Assembly (NCBI GenBank): GCA_963854735.1
Contig: OY978106.1
Coordinates: 310,001 to 374,000, forward strand
Direction: 5' to 3'
Length of the DNA stretch: 64,000 nucleotides
Origin: Marvania coccoides
Taxonomy: Eukaryota; Chlorophyta; Trebouxiophyceae; Chlorellales; Chlorellaceae
The translations under genes were made by a program, and so were the position numbers. Below the pieces are notes generated by a model. The model did no database searches, had not been told where the DNA came from, and saw nothing but the letters and a program-made list of their open reading frames with translations. Below are positions 44,634 to 54,711 of this stretch, piece by piece. Position 1 is the first letter of the stretch. Every line of letters begins with the position of its first letter.

Positions 44634-45776
44634 TCAGTAATAGTTTATATCTTCATCCCTCCCCCTCTTCTTTCTATCTCTTCTTCCTCCCACGCCAAGC
44701 GCACTCATCCAATGGAAGGCGACGCCAGCATCCAGGGAGCGGAGGTACACCGCCCATTGTTTTACCTCTTTCTTCAGCGCCTCGAGCTCGCCCTCCATTT
44801 CCCCCATCTTACCCACCAGCTTCTTCATCTTCTCCTGCAGCACCTCGACTCCGGCGCCGGCTGTGGCAACCTTCTGCTTCTCGCCCTTTACTTCTTCCTG
44901 GAGGCGCTGAAGCACACTGTAGGGGTGAGCCACGACAATCTCCATTTTGCCTATACCGTCGTGGTTGGCACTGATGGCCCTCGCCGGCAGCCTGATGCGC
45001 CCTTCCAATACTCCCACGCGACGAACCATCTCGGAAGCAGTTGCAGCAGACCCGTTGCCACCAGCGCTGTTGTGCTGCTGCTGCAGTTCAGCAACTGTGG
45101 CGCCGAGGGACGCAGTTCTTGCGTTTCGATCCACGAACGCCTCCCACAGCGATTTGTTGGCCTCTATCAGCAGTGCCATTTTGGTCTCAAGGTCGAGCTC
45201 GGCCGCCTCGGGGGCAGGGGTGGGGAAGGCATCGCCAATTTCATAGAGAGTCGGCAGAAAGGCTGGCGACTGCAGCTCGGCAGGACGATGGTCCAGTTTT
45301 TGGAGATCCTCCGCACTGAAGTCTGCCAGCTTCACTTTGAACTGGCCTCGGGGGGGAGTGATGTGCAGCTGTCCCTGCGCTGCAGCCGCAAAGTTGGCAG
45401 TGAGCACTGCAGCAGCACCAGGGACATCAGCGTCCTGCACCTGCAGCTCGGCAGGTGTGAGATTCAGCGCTGCAGCAGGGAGAGCTGCAGAAGCTTACCA
45501 CTTCGCTGCGGCTCCGCGAGGACGTCTTTATGCACTGCGCCCTGGGTGTCCACAGGGTCCGGGATGAAGCTAGAAGCCCCGCCATTGCTGGTGTGTCCTC
45601 CAGTGATGGATGGCAGTGCTGCAGCTAAGATGGGCGTTGCCGAGGATCCTTGGGCCGCATTGTTTAAGAGGGCTGTGTTGGGAGCCGAAGCCCCGGGCCT
45701 GCGATAAAAGGGCTTAAAGAATAAATTCTAGCACCAGGAGAATCGTTGGACTTGCAAAGGCTTACCATAGAGCCAT
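44634..45776 (-). CDS. Unidentified coiled-coil protein
   Basis: Best model: 45776-45766, 45698-45499, 45469-44634, 348 residues. The N-terminal third is Ala/Ser/Pro-rich. The middle has a Leu/Glu-rich helix (LETKMALLIEANKSLWEAF). The C-terminal region is a coiled coil (LQEKMKKLVGKMGEMEG) ending in a basic patch (GGRRDRKKRGRDED), perhaps a nuclear signal. I do not recognise the family. The second intron is a problem: donor GTAAGC at 45498 can join three CTGCAG acceptors (introns of 14, 29 or 92 bases), and all three keep the frame. The 92-base option (exon from 45406, 327 residues) is the most normal length. The first coding exon of 11 bases is also uncertain. Its neighbour on the same strand has a similar layout, so they may be distant paralogues. 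Confidence 0.5.
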
Positions 45777-46773
45777 TGCGCCCTCTGAGCTGCCACCTCG
45801 CTTTGTCAGCCTTCTTCTCGGAATTTAACTATGCAAACAACTATGCAAAGCGGTGGCACAGTGATAGGGGGTGCTTTACATACATACATTACAAGGTTTA
45901 AAGTCCGCACAAAAGGGCAACCAAGGCCCCGTAGCAGTCTGGCACCGAAGTGCAAGCAGAAAATAAAAAATAAAATTTAATAAAAGAAAGAAAAACCAAC
46001 CGCCAAAAGAAACAACGAATATTAAGAAAAGAAAACAAAGAAAAAAAACGAAAAATTCAAAGTATTATGTCCAGCCACGGAGCGTTTAACTATTCTCGTT
46101 CTCGGAATTGGGAGTTTCCTGGATTTTTAAGGGTTTACAGGATCTATTCGAATCCATCTTTGAAGATGCATTACGTGACGGACGCGAGCGTCTCGCCCCC
46201 TCTTTGCGAGGCGCTGTCGGCCTGCCAGTTGGCGTGCTCGTGGGTGCCGGAGGTCACCGTCACGCTCCGTGGAGGCTCGGGGACTTGGACAGGAAGCAGC
46301 ACGTCGGACGAGGTGAAAAATCAGGGGTGCGTGTGGATGGGGTAGGCAGCCGCAGAGCTGGCGTGAACGAGCTCCTTGGGGACCTCGGCGAGGCACCGAC
46401 CACCGAAGTACAAGCAGTTACACACAAACAAGTGCACGCAAAAAACACTCCGGTAGGCGAGACCGCGCGCCATCCGGTCAGGGTACACGCTAGGTGGTAC
46501 CTGCCAACCAGGCACCTCGTAGCGCTTCTCTAAAATTATTTTTTCATATTTTTCATTTTATTATTACTGAATATTCTATTCGAAAACCTTGAAACCTTGA
46601 AAACTATTTGTTTCACATGCTTAGCATTCGTTTCATGTAAGGAGAAGACGTTGTAAATTAAAAAAACATTCTACCATTACTTTTATATTCATCGCCGCCC
46701 AGCTGGCAGAGCTTCTTATTTGCCCGCACATGCATGGGCTCCAGCATCTTTCTTCTACTTTCATGACACTGAA
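45777..46773. other. Region of unclear content between two coiled-coil genes
   Basis: About 1 kb. 45840-46060 is A-rich. A GC-rich island at about 46120-46510 carries overlapping open frames on both strands (for example 46067-46345 on +, 92 codons from an ATG), but none resembles a known family and splice signals are inconsistent. It may be the 5' part of the gene to its left, a gene fragment or a decayed element. Confidence 0.3.
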
Positions 46774-49616
46774 TCACAAAATGGTGGGGGAGGTCAGCGC
46801 CCCCCACCCCCCGCGCTCGTTGGCCGCTTCTTCCACTTTCTTTTTCATCAACTTGAGCTCCGCCTGCATTTCCTCCTCCACCCCCTCCACCTTCGCTTTC
46901 ACCTCCTTCAGCTCCTGCTGGCATCCCGTCAGCCCTGCAGCCGCGCTCATTCCCAGCTGGTGCGCCCCCTCGACCGCCTCTTTGAGCAAGATGTGCCGAG
47001 CTCTGGCAGAGCCGGCGGTGGCCCTCAGCTCCCCGATAATGCGCTCCTGGTCGCGTAAAACTGTGTTTGTCGCGCGCATGGCGTATTCCATTCCAGACAC
47101 CCGCGCGCGGAGGTCGGAAACCTCTGCAGAGGGCGGGGCATCAGACGGGGGGTTGCCCGCACTGTGCTGCCCTGGGGCAGTCTGAGGCTGAGGAGGGTGC
47201 GTGAGGGACGCATCCGCTCGCTGCACGTCAGAAGCAGTGCGAATGGTGATGGTTTGCTCGGGGGGAGTAGAGAGCGCCAAAACGAGCGCTTGAAGTTCAG
47301 CAAAGCCCGCCTGCAGCGCCGCCATTTCTGCGTCTTTGGCCGCCATGCGCGCCTCCAGCTGCGCGTTTTGGGTCTTCAGGGCTGCTACTTGGGGAGAAAG
47401 CTCGAGGCTGGCGGGCACAGGGGACAGAAAAGCGGCAGCGAGGCTAGAGAACGGAGGGAGGGCGGGAGGTGGGCTGCGGTGGCCGGACGAAGGCAGCGCC
47501 TTGGGCGTGAACTGATCGAACTGCTGCGCCTGCATTGAGGGGGTCGCAGCAGGCTCGGCGGCAACAGCGGCAGCGGTGGTCCCGTCGGCAGCATGGCACG
47601 CGAGGGTGGGAGTGGTGACGGGGCTCGCAGCCGCGAGGGTTGGAGTGTTGGCTCGGGCGCTTGGCTTGAGGGCAGCCTGGACGGTTGCAGCGTGCTGCGC
47701 CTGCTGTGCACATTGCAGGAGATCCACGCTGAGCCCATGGCTAGCGGTGGCGTTGCCGCTGCTGCTGGGGAGAGCAGATACCGCGAGCGCGACGCAAGGT
47801 GAAAAGAGGGGAAGGGAGGCAGCGCGGGCGTCCACTGGAAGATCTGTGCTGTCAACAGAAATGTTGATTTCATGCGGAGAAGCAGCTGCGACAGCCGCAG
47901 CCGTAGAGAGGTTTGCGGTGGGAAAAGCGACGCGCTGCTGCGCGTGCTGGGTAGCAGGGATTTCGTCACCCAGGGGCGCTCCAGCAGTTGCAGCCGAGTC
48001 AGGGGCGCCAACCTTGTTTGAACCAGCGTGATGAGTCTGCTGCTTTGAAGGGGGAGGGTGGTAGGAGTTGTCGTTGAAGTCAGAAGCAAGCAGGCCTTCG
48101 AGTAGATCGGAGTGAAGGCTGCTGGGCTGCTCCTGCGTTTGCTTTGGGACGGTGAGGCTGGAAGTGATTGCGACTTGCTGCGCCAGAAAAGCGGGAAGGG
48201 GCTGGCTGGCGACCTGCACTTTGGTGCCTTGAGGGAGGGTGACAGAGGGCAGAGGGGGATTGGCGGCAGCAGAGCGGCCGGTGCGGCCGCCACCGCTGGC
48301 AGCAGCTGTGGAGGCACCGCTGGCCTGCGATTGTAAAGAAGAAAATATAGATACTGCTGTAAGCTAAAATATTAAAATAAGTATAGTTCAGTATAGTTTG
48401 GTTGATAAAATGCGTAGTAAGGGCTTGCCTTGGCCAGTCTGCTCGGGGCACGGCCATTTTCCCTGCCAAATAAATTAATAGCAGGACGGCCGAATTGAGC
48501 AACAAAAATGGAGCTAAATATTTAATTTAATATTATTTGTATTTTACCCGTTGCTGCAGCGCTGGAGCGGTGGAAGGGGGCATCAGGTGACCCCATTGGG
48601 CGGCCGCGCTGCCGGGTAGTAGCCGCAGCGTCCTTGAGAGAGCTGAAGTTCATATTTTCGCCCAAACGTCCTCTGGCAATATTAATGTTTTAAGTGCAAA
48701 ACTGAGTTGAACAGATTTCAACACAATGGGTAAGAAAGGAACAGGATTTTTTGCTTACCCTCGGGGCAAAGCCCTTTCGCCAGTGCTGGCAGGCGTCTCT
48801 TCCTTCCTTGCGCTGCGGTTCTGCGACAATATACGGTATTTTAACAGGCGTTCAATCGAGACAAAGCGAGAAAAATGCAGAGAAATAAAACCCAACTCGC
48901 CTGCAGGCGCTGAGCTCTCGCTGTAGCCAGCTCCGCCTTGGTTGCCCTTCTCGCTCCTTCGCCGTCAAAGATCGAGTCCTGCGCCAGCGATTTAGGAGAG
49001 GCTCAATGAAATAGTGAGATAGAAGAAGAAGAATTTCGGTGCGGTTGCCAGACAATAATAAAAACTAATGAGCCAAAGGAAGCTCTCCCTACCTTTTCCA
49101 TTTTATTTCGCATATTCCTTTGTTGGCGAAGGTCCAATGAGCTGCCTTCAAATCGCGAGAGAAAATAAAAATAAATTATAGATACCAGTGAAAATGTTAG
49201 GCAGAGCACCACTGCATGGATTGGGTACTGGAGTCGGAATAAATATCAATATATTTTTATTATGATAAAGGAGCGATTCTATCTAAATTTACCTACAGCC
49301 TTGTCAACAGTGCCACTCCGTGAGGAAGAAGAAAAAACATTGCAGGAATTCTATTACATAAAAGAGCAACCTTAATTATCATTTCAAAAAGCTTTCTACA
49401 CTCCATTGAGCCATATCTTGGGTTGAATACCGAATTTGCGCACAAAAAGTAACCCAAAGGTGAAGATAAATTTCCTCTGCATGCCGCAGTTCTCAAAAGA
49501 GCCAAGCCCAGGGCTTTTATTGATACTCACATCGCCGAAACTGCTAAATATGTTTTTGCGCACCTAACAGCGTTCCTTCTGGCCCATTCCAGCTCGTCCA
49601 AGATTGCCCTATTCAT
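46774..49616 (-). CDS. Unidentified Ser/Ala/Pro-rich coiled-coil protein, about eight exons
   Basis: Frame-consistent model: 49616-49531, 49315-49293, 49145-49093, 48978-48901, 48820-48759, 48672-48548, 48462-48429 and 48319-46774, 668 residues. The large last exon is secure; the small 5' exons rest on splice signals and an unbroken frame. The N-terminal part is charged and helical (LDLRQQRNMRNKMEK, ATKAELATARAQRLQ). The centre is low-complexity Ala/Pro/Thr. Two coiled coils near the end (ALKTQNAQLEARMAAKDAEM; ELKEVKAKVEGVEEEMQAEL) finish the protein. The family is unknown. Two introns start with GC (CAAG|GCAAGC at 48428; GCAG|GCGAGT at 48900). A tandem acceptor (CAG|GCCAG) makes the start of the last exon ambiguous by five bases. 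It is divergent from the Toc159-like gene with only 80 bases between starts. Confidence 0.5.
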
Positions 49617-49696
49617 TCATCCGAGAAGCCTACTCTTTTTTTTGACTACCACTCAATCCCCAGAAGAGATTTAAAAGGTTTAAGAGGAGAGAAACA
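49617..49696. promoter_or_regulatory. Very short divergent promoter
   Basis: Eighty bases between the proposed start of the coiled-coil gene (-) and the Toc159-like start (+), with an A/T-rich TTTAAAAGG near 49670. If the minus-strand start is right, the two leaders overlap or transcription initiates within very little DNA. Confidence 0.3.
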
Positions 49697-52600
49697 ATGG
49701 AGAGCAGGTACCACTCGGCGCTCGTGGACAACGAAGGGTGCGTCAGTTCAATAGTTTGCAGCATCACGTCATGCACCGCAAAAAACCGTGACAATCTGCT
49801 ACCTTACGCTCTTTTTACTGCAGTCTTGACGAGGAAGAGTACCTTTCGGACTCTCCCTACGGCGATGGAGCCAGCCAAACCTCTGAAGACTCGGCTGCCG
49901 TGAGTTTTCTCGGAATTTTCAAACCTATTTAAATTTAGAAACCACTTTTCAGTCAGTTTGATTGCACCGTGTGCGCTTTTCAATGACAGGACTACGAGTA
50001 CCAGGCTTCCAGTGGAGATGAAAGAGAAGGAAAAGATGGCGCTGCCAGCGCGGGGTCCAGCGATTTTAATTCGGCCAGAGACGCCCTCAGCGAGACCTCC
50101 AGCACCCGGTCACGTGAACTGGGCTACGCCAGCGCACTGGAGTACCTCAGCGTCAGCAGCGAAGCTTCCACCCCTCGAGAACTGTCTGAAGCTGGAGATA
50201 CGGAGGGCGAGGAGGAGGAGGAGGAGGAAGAAGAAGACGTGGAAGCAGCAGTGGCGGAAATTGTTTTTAGGGCGATAGTTGCCGCTGTGGAACGCGAGGA
50301 GGGGAGTGCGCTTGTGGTTCGTTCTGCTGCATTTGGCACTGTATTTGAGCAGCTAGAGGAGGATATTGCTGGGGTAGCAGCTGAGCTGGCACGTGCTGCG
50401 ATAGAAAAGGCGTTGAACAATGCCGAGGAGGAGGAAGAGAATGCTGCGCTGCGTAGGCTTCCTCCAATGTCTAACCCACGCGGCATCCCCGCCCTGCCGC
50501 CCAGGCCCTCGGCGTCCACTCCCAGAGTGGCTCCAGCAGGGGGTGCTGCTGCCGAAGCAGATACGCCTTTAATGCTCCGTGGCGCACCGACAGCACTGCC
50601 TACCAGCCCTCGAGGCATCCCTGCGCTGCCCTCCAAGCCTTCCACCATTGCCAGGCGGCGGCTGATGCCTCCTAGCACCTCTGCTATCGGTGAGATAATC
50701 GAGGTCCACAGCAGCAGCAGCGGAGGCGGAGGTAGCGCAGCTCCTGCAGCTCCTGCCACCCCTTTGCGCCACATCCACTCGGCGACGCCTGCCGCTGCAG
50801 CAGCTGGGCCCCCTGCCGCTCTTTCTTTTTCTGCGGCTTCTGAAATTACTCCCGAGGAGTCAGAGAGCGTCCAGAAACTGCGCATTACCGTACAATCCTA
50901 CCGCATCGACGTCTTTCGCACTGCTTTGCGCCTGGGGTACCCAGTGCACGATACCCTGCTGGAGGAAGTCATGGTCCGTCTTGCTGCTGTTGAGCGGATC
51001 CACCTCGGTTCAGCTACGCCTGCACAGGGATCTGCTGACGAGGCGCTTGCTGACGCTCGTCGCGCTGAGGCTGTGGGCCACCCCCTGGAATTTTCGTGCA
51101 CTGTGATGGTGCTGGGCATGGCGGGCGGTGGCAAAACCGCCATGCTGCGGAGCCTGTTTGAAGAAGAGCCGCTGCGTGGCTACCATCCCACAGATGAAGT
51201 CGAGGTCAGCTTTCAGGCGTGGCATCAAGACTTCTGGATGCATGATTCGTTTATCACTTTTATTTAATTAATAAAAATTTCCCCCCTAATATCGCTGCTG
51301 CAGGTGCTGCGCGGCGCCGTGAACGGCCTTCGAGTCACCTTCATCGACACCCCAGGTCTGAAGCCCGGCGCCGACCAGGTGGCCGCCAACCTGCGCACGC
51401 TCCGTGCTGCCAAACGCGCTTGGGACAAGTAAGTTATTAAACCAGTTTTTTTCCCCTTCGATTCCCCGCCCCTGGGTTCTTTTAAGCTGCTTCTTTCATT
51501 TGAAAGGATTTTCTGCGAATAGAAATTTAGAAATTGTTACTTTCTCTAGAGACCGACCCAGCGCTGTGCTGTACGTCAGCCGCATGGACCAAGCAACGCG
51601 CGACTCCCACTCAGAGTACTACGCCATGCAGTCCATAACCGACGTCTTTGGCGCCGAAATCTGGCCTGCAACGATTCTGACCCTGACTCATGCCAATGCC
51701 CCCATCCCCGATGCCAACGATGGCCTGCCAGAGCACGCAGACACGTACCTCCACCGGCGCAGGATGCAGCTGCAAGACTGCATGCGCATTGTGGCAGAAA
51801 ACAAGCTCATGCTGAACCAAGTCGCTCTGGTGAGCAGCAGCAGATTTCACACACAAACTACAGCAACGTAATATATATATATTAGAGATTTCGCGCTCAG
51901 AACCCCCGTTTCCCCAGTATCTGTGATTCAAAATATGCGATAATGGCAGTTATCTTCACTTTTCTTGTGCAGGTGGAGTCTGATTTGAGGTTCATTGGCG
52001 GGGGAGCTGCTCTGTGCGGCCCACCAGGGCCGCTGATTGGCCTGGGCTGGCGGCGGCAGCTGCTGATGCGGTGCTTCGACGAGAAGGCGTTCACCGAAGT
52101 CAGGGCGGCGCTGAAGCCAGCGAGCGTAGACAAGGAGCGCTCCAGAGGAGGGTTTTTGTCCTTCCCGCTGGGGCAGATCGAGCTGCTGCTGGCGCGGCTG
52201 ACGGGGTTCAACAAGCCACAAAAGCCAACGTACATTATCGAGCAGGACATCACGAAGCTGGATTACGACATCAGCCGCCTGCCTGCCGAGGAAAAGTCCG
52301 CTGCGCGGCGGAAAAAGCGGCAGCTCGTTGCCCACACCAAGTTGATGCTGAAGGACGTTGCTGAGCAGGAACGCCTACTGGGCCACTCAGGGCCAGTCTT
52401 TGCGCTGGAACCTGAGCTGGATCCTTCCTTTGACCCCGATTTGTATTCCCAGTACCGCTGGGGAGAAACGGCGGGCTCGCTCAATTACGTCACCCTCGCC
52501 CGCGAGCTCCCCAACGCTGTGCGCGCTTTTCCCCTCGTGGCAACCCCCCCCGTCGACCACGAGGACGCCGTCAAAGCCATCAAGTTTCTAAAACAGTCGG

Positions 52601-53289
52601 CTCTGCGCCTCCCAGGCCAAGTCCTTGGCGGGATTCCCTACCTGGCGACCTGCGAGGTTGGCAAAGACATGCGCAGGTCCACAATAGACGCCCAGCTGCA
52701 GGGCTCCGTCTTTCACTCCTCCTCGCTGACATCCACGGCCACTGTTGATTTCCGTAAGTACCCCGCCGGTGCGATGATCCTCACCACGCAAGCCGAGACG
52801 CAGCTGCGCACCAACCCCAGCAACAAAATCTCCGTGGGCGCGATTGCGTGCACGCTCGCAGAGGACTACACGCGCCCCTATAAAAAGCACACCCCGTGGG
52901 CTTACGGCTTCAAACTAGACGACCGGCTGAAGATCGCGCCCGATGCCAAGGTGCGCGCCTCAATCGGACGCATTTTGTCCAATTCGAGGGTTGGTGGCTT
53001 TGAGGCCACCCGTCTTTCTACCGATATGCATTGGTGGCCCATTGGAGACCCTTCCACGCTGCTGGTGCTGGCTGGGTCCACGGTGTTGCAGGGCCGCCGC
53101 AGATTCTTTGCGGGGGCCGCCTCTGTGGAGCGCAAGCTGCCCAGCAAAGCTGTTGTTGCTGTCGGCATGAAGGGCGACAGCACCGGCTCCAAGGGGGTGG
53201 GCTGCAATCTGCACATGGAAAACGGGTGGCTGGGGCTGTGGGCCATAGCGGGGGTGATGTTGAAGGCTATTTGGGACACAATCTTCTAA
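49697..53289 (+). CDS. Toc159-family GTPase, chloroplast protein import receptor
   Basis: Exons 49697-49737, 49824-49899, 49990-51216, 51304-51428, 51550-51829 and 51973-53289 give 1021 residues. The N-terminal A domain is acidic (a nine-Glu run near residue 115) and low-complexity, as in Toc159. The AIG1-type G domain has a P-loop GMAGGGKT at 415-422, DTPGL near 463 and the Toc-type LTHAN. A C-terminal M domain without normal transmembrane helices ends the protein, as in Toc159/Toc90. It should sit in the outer chloroplast envelope and receive preproteins together with Toc34 and Toc75. The P-loop has Gly-Gly-Gly before Lys-Thr where land-plant Toc proteins have GVGKS. Intron 3 needs a GC donor (TTTCAG|GCGTGG, 51217); the nearby GT options break the frame. 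Confidence 0.9.
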
Positions 53290-53781
53290 AAGAAAAAACC
53301 TCTTGATTGCTGTAAAATTGATTCCGAAACATGAGTCATGTTTTGTTTTTTTTGTAGTTTTTTTGTTGTTGCGCAAATTACGCTAGCGGTTGCTTTGTTG
53401 CGCACGCTGCATTTCATGCTGCTTGTTTAAAATTTCTTCTTCCCTTCCTCTTTTAAGCAGGGCTGCATTATCATGACGATGACGACTTTTTCTCTCCTAT
53501 CCGTTTAAAACTGTTCTTCTTTCATGCGTGCGCTTTCCTTCTCATTCCAAAATCTCAAAATATTCTCAAGAGAACCAACGATGCCATCCTTTTGGATTTC
53601 TTCCCTTGTAAAGCTGCTTTTGTAACTATTCCTGAAGAGCACACGTCAAACTTGCTTTTTACCAGTCTTGACTGCATAAAGACCGAGATTCAACCTGCTG
53701 AAACTCATCAAGCGGCTCCTCAACTTCTAAAATTGGGTTCAAAACTCATGTTGTGTTTAAAAATTCATGCGTCTCTTTAAA

Positions 53782-53805
53782 TCTTATTTCTGTTGAGAAA
53801 TAAGA
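53782..53805. terminator. Perfect 10-bp hairpin in a convergent spacer
   Basis: TCTTATTTCT and AGAAATAAGA pair perfectly around a GTTG loop. It lies between two converging 3' ends, so a role in 3'-end formation or transcription pausing is possible but not shown. Confidence 0.35.
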
Positions 53806-53836
53806 CTGAGCTTAATTATCCTCGGTGCTTATTGGG

Positions 53837-53856
53837 CATATGAATACATTCATATG
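53837..53856. repeat. Near-palindrome, 9-bp arms
   Basis: CATATGAAT and ATTCATATG flank two bases, only 31 bases from the hairpin at 53782. It may be a cruciform, a protein-binding palindrome or chance in AT-rich DNA. Confidence 0.4.
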
Positions 53857-53914
53857 AAGAAAAAAAATCATTTTTTGGATAAATTCGTTCTTCGTCATGA
53901 AGTCTTCAATTCAA

Positions 53915-54566
53915 TCATTTGTCGTTCTCCTCCACCGCTGTCTTTGACTTCTTCGCTGCTGCTTTTGCCGTGCTCCTCAAAGGATCCCTGCTCAGCCCCT
54001 GTTCCCGCAGCGCATTAATGTACCACCGCATTCTTCGATACTTATTCCTACCAAGGTAATGCAAGTAGTCCCAAGTGAACAGCCCACTCCCATGCAAGTC
54101 GTCAAATCCTATTCGCACCGCGTAGCGTCCTACGGGCTCAACGCTGAGGATGCCAACGTAGCGGCGGCCATGCACTAGCTTTGGCTTGGTGGGAGTGCCA
54201 GGGGTGTGCTGAGAGTCGGCAGCGGGGCTCTCTACGCGCAGCAGCTCTGCGGGGAAGTGAAACTTTTCTCCTGTGTTGAATTCCACCTCCAGCACCTGGA
54301 AGAAGAAAAAAAACAGTCAGAGATTTAATTGGGTGCGTGGCGAGCTGTCAAGCATTGTTTGAATGCTAACTTAGCAGGCATTTTGCGAGTTATTGGAAGC
54401 ATGCGATTACCTTCTCCTTGCTATTCAACGTCACTTCTGTTGCCCAAAGGTCTTGGCCACCACCGCTGACGACGTGAGAAAAAAATTGAAGGGCTCTAAA
54501 ACTTGACAATCTGCACGCAGATCGCCAGAGATCCAGAGCGCCGTGTCTAATTAGAGCTCCTTGCAT
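53915..54566 (-). CDS. DUF971 / GBBH-like N-terminal domain protein
   Basis: Exons 54566-54411 and 54295-53915 give 178 residues. Residues 1-32 are Arg/Leu/Ser-rich without acidic residues apart from one Asp and look like an organelle (mitochondrial or plastid) presequence. The domain follows: LWATEVTLNSKEKVLEVEFNT, FPAELLRVESPAA, GRRYVGILSVEPVGRYAVRI, FDDLHGSGLFTWDYLHYLGR and EQGLSRDP, matching the family (PF06155) closely. In gamma-butyrobetaine hydroxylase this domain binds zinc; stand-alone forms are linked to iron-sulfur proteins, but the role is not settled. A Lys-rich tail closes the protein. The intron is GT-AG. The start is 145 bases from the divergent dikinase start. Confidence 0.87.
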
Positions 54567-54665
54567 AGAGATCTGCGCACTCTGCGTTCATTCAGGTGAT
54601 CGACTAATCTTGAGAAAAGCACATTCTCCCTTCAGTGATGAAAATAATTTCGGGGGGCTGAACCA

Positions 54666-54672
54666 TATAAAG
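54666..54672 (+). promoter_or_regulatory. Probable TATA box of the dikinase gene
   Basis: TATAAAG stands 46 bases before the ATG at 54712, the same heptamer and spacing as upstream of the endoglucanase, and supports that ATG. Confidence 0.45.
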
Positions 54673-54711
54673 ATTTGAAAATCACATATGCATTAAATTT
54701 TAAAATCTCAG

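Larger units (their letters stand above)
53290..53914. other. Convergent spacer with two perfect hairpins
   Basis: The 625 bases between the 3' ends of the Toc159-like gene (+) and the DUF971 gene (-). It is AT-rich and carries two inverted repeats, listed separately. A small open frame (53592-53780) has no coding-like composition. Confidence 0.45.

Noticed and set aside
44568..45707. 379-codon open frame on + opposite the coiled-coil gene
   Set aside because: Composition is that of an antisense shadow, and the minus-strand frame has a coherent coiled coil.
47385..48317. 310-codon open frame on - in another frame of the eight-exon gene
   Set aside because: It is Leu/Pro/Ser-rich without structure and stops before the coiled coil; the chosen frame continues through it.
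45911..48950. Shared 15-mer AAGGGCAACCAAGGC at about 45918(+) and 48937(-) as a possible repeat
   Set aside because: Flanks do not match, and a few 15-mer coincidences are expected in a window of this size.
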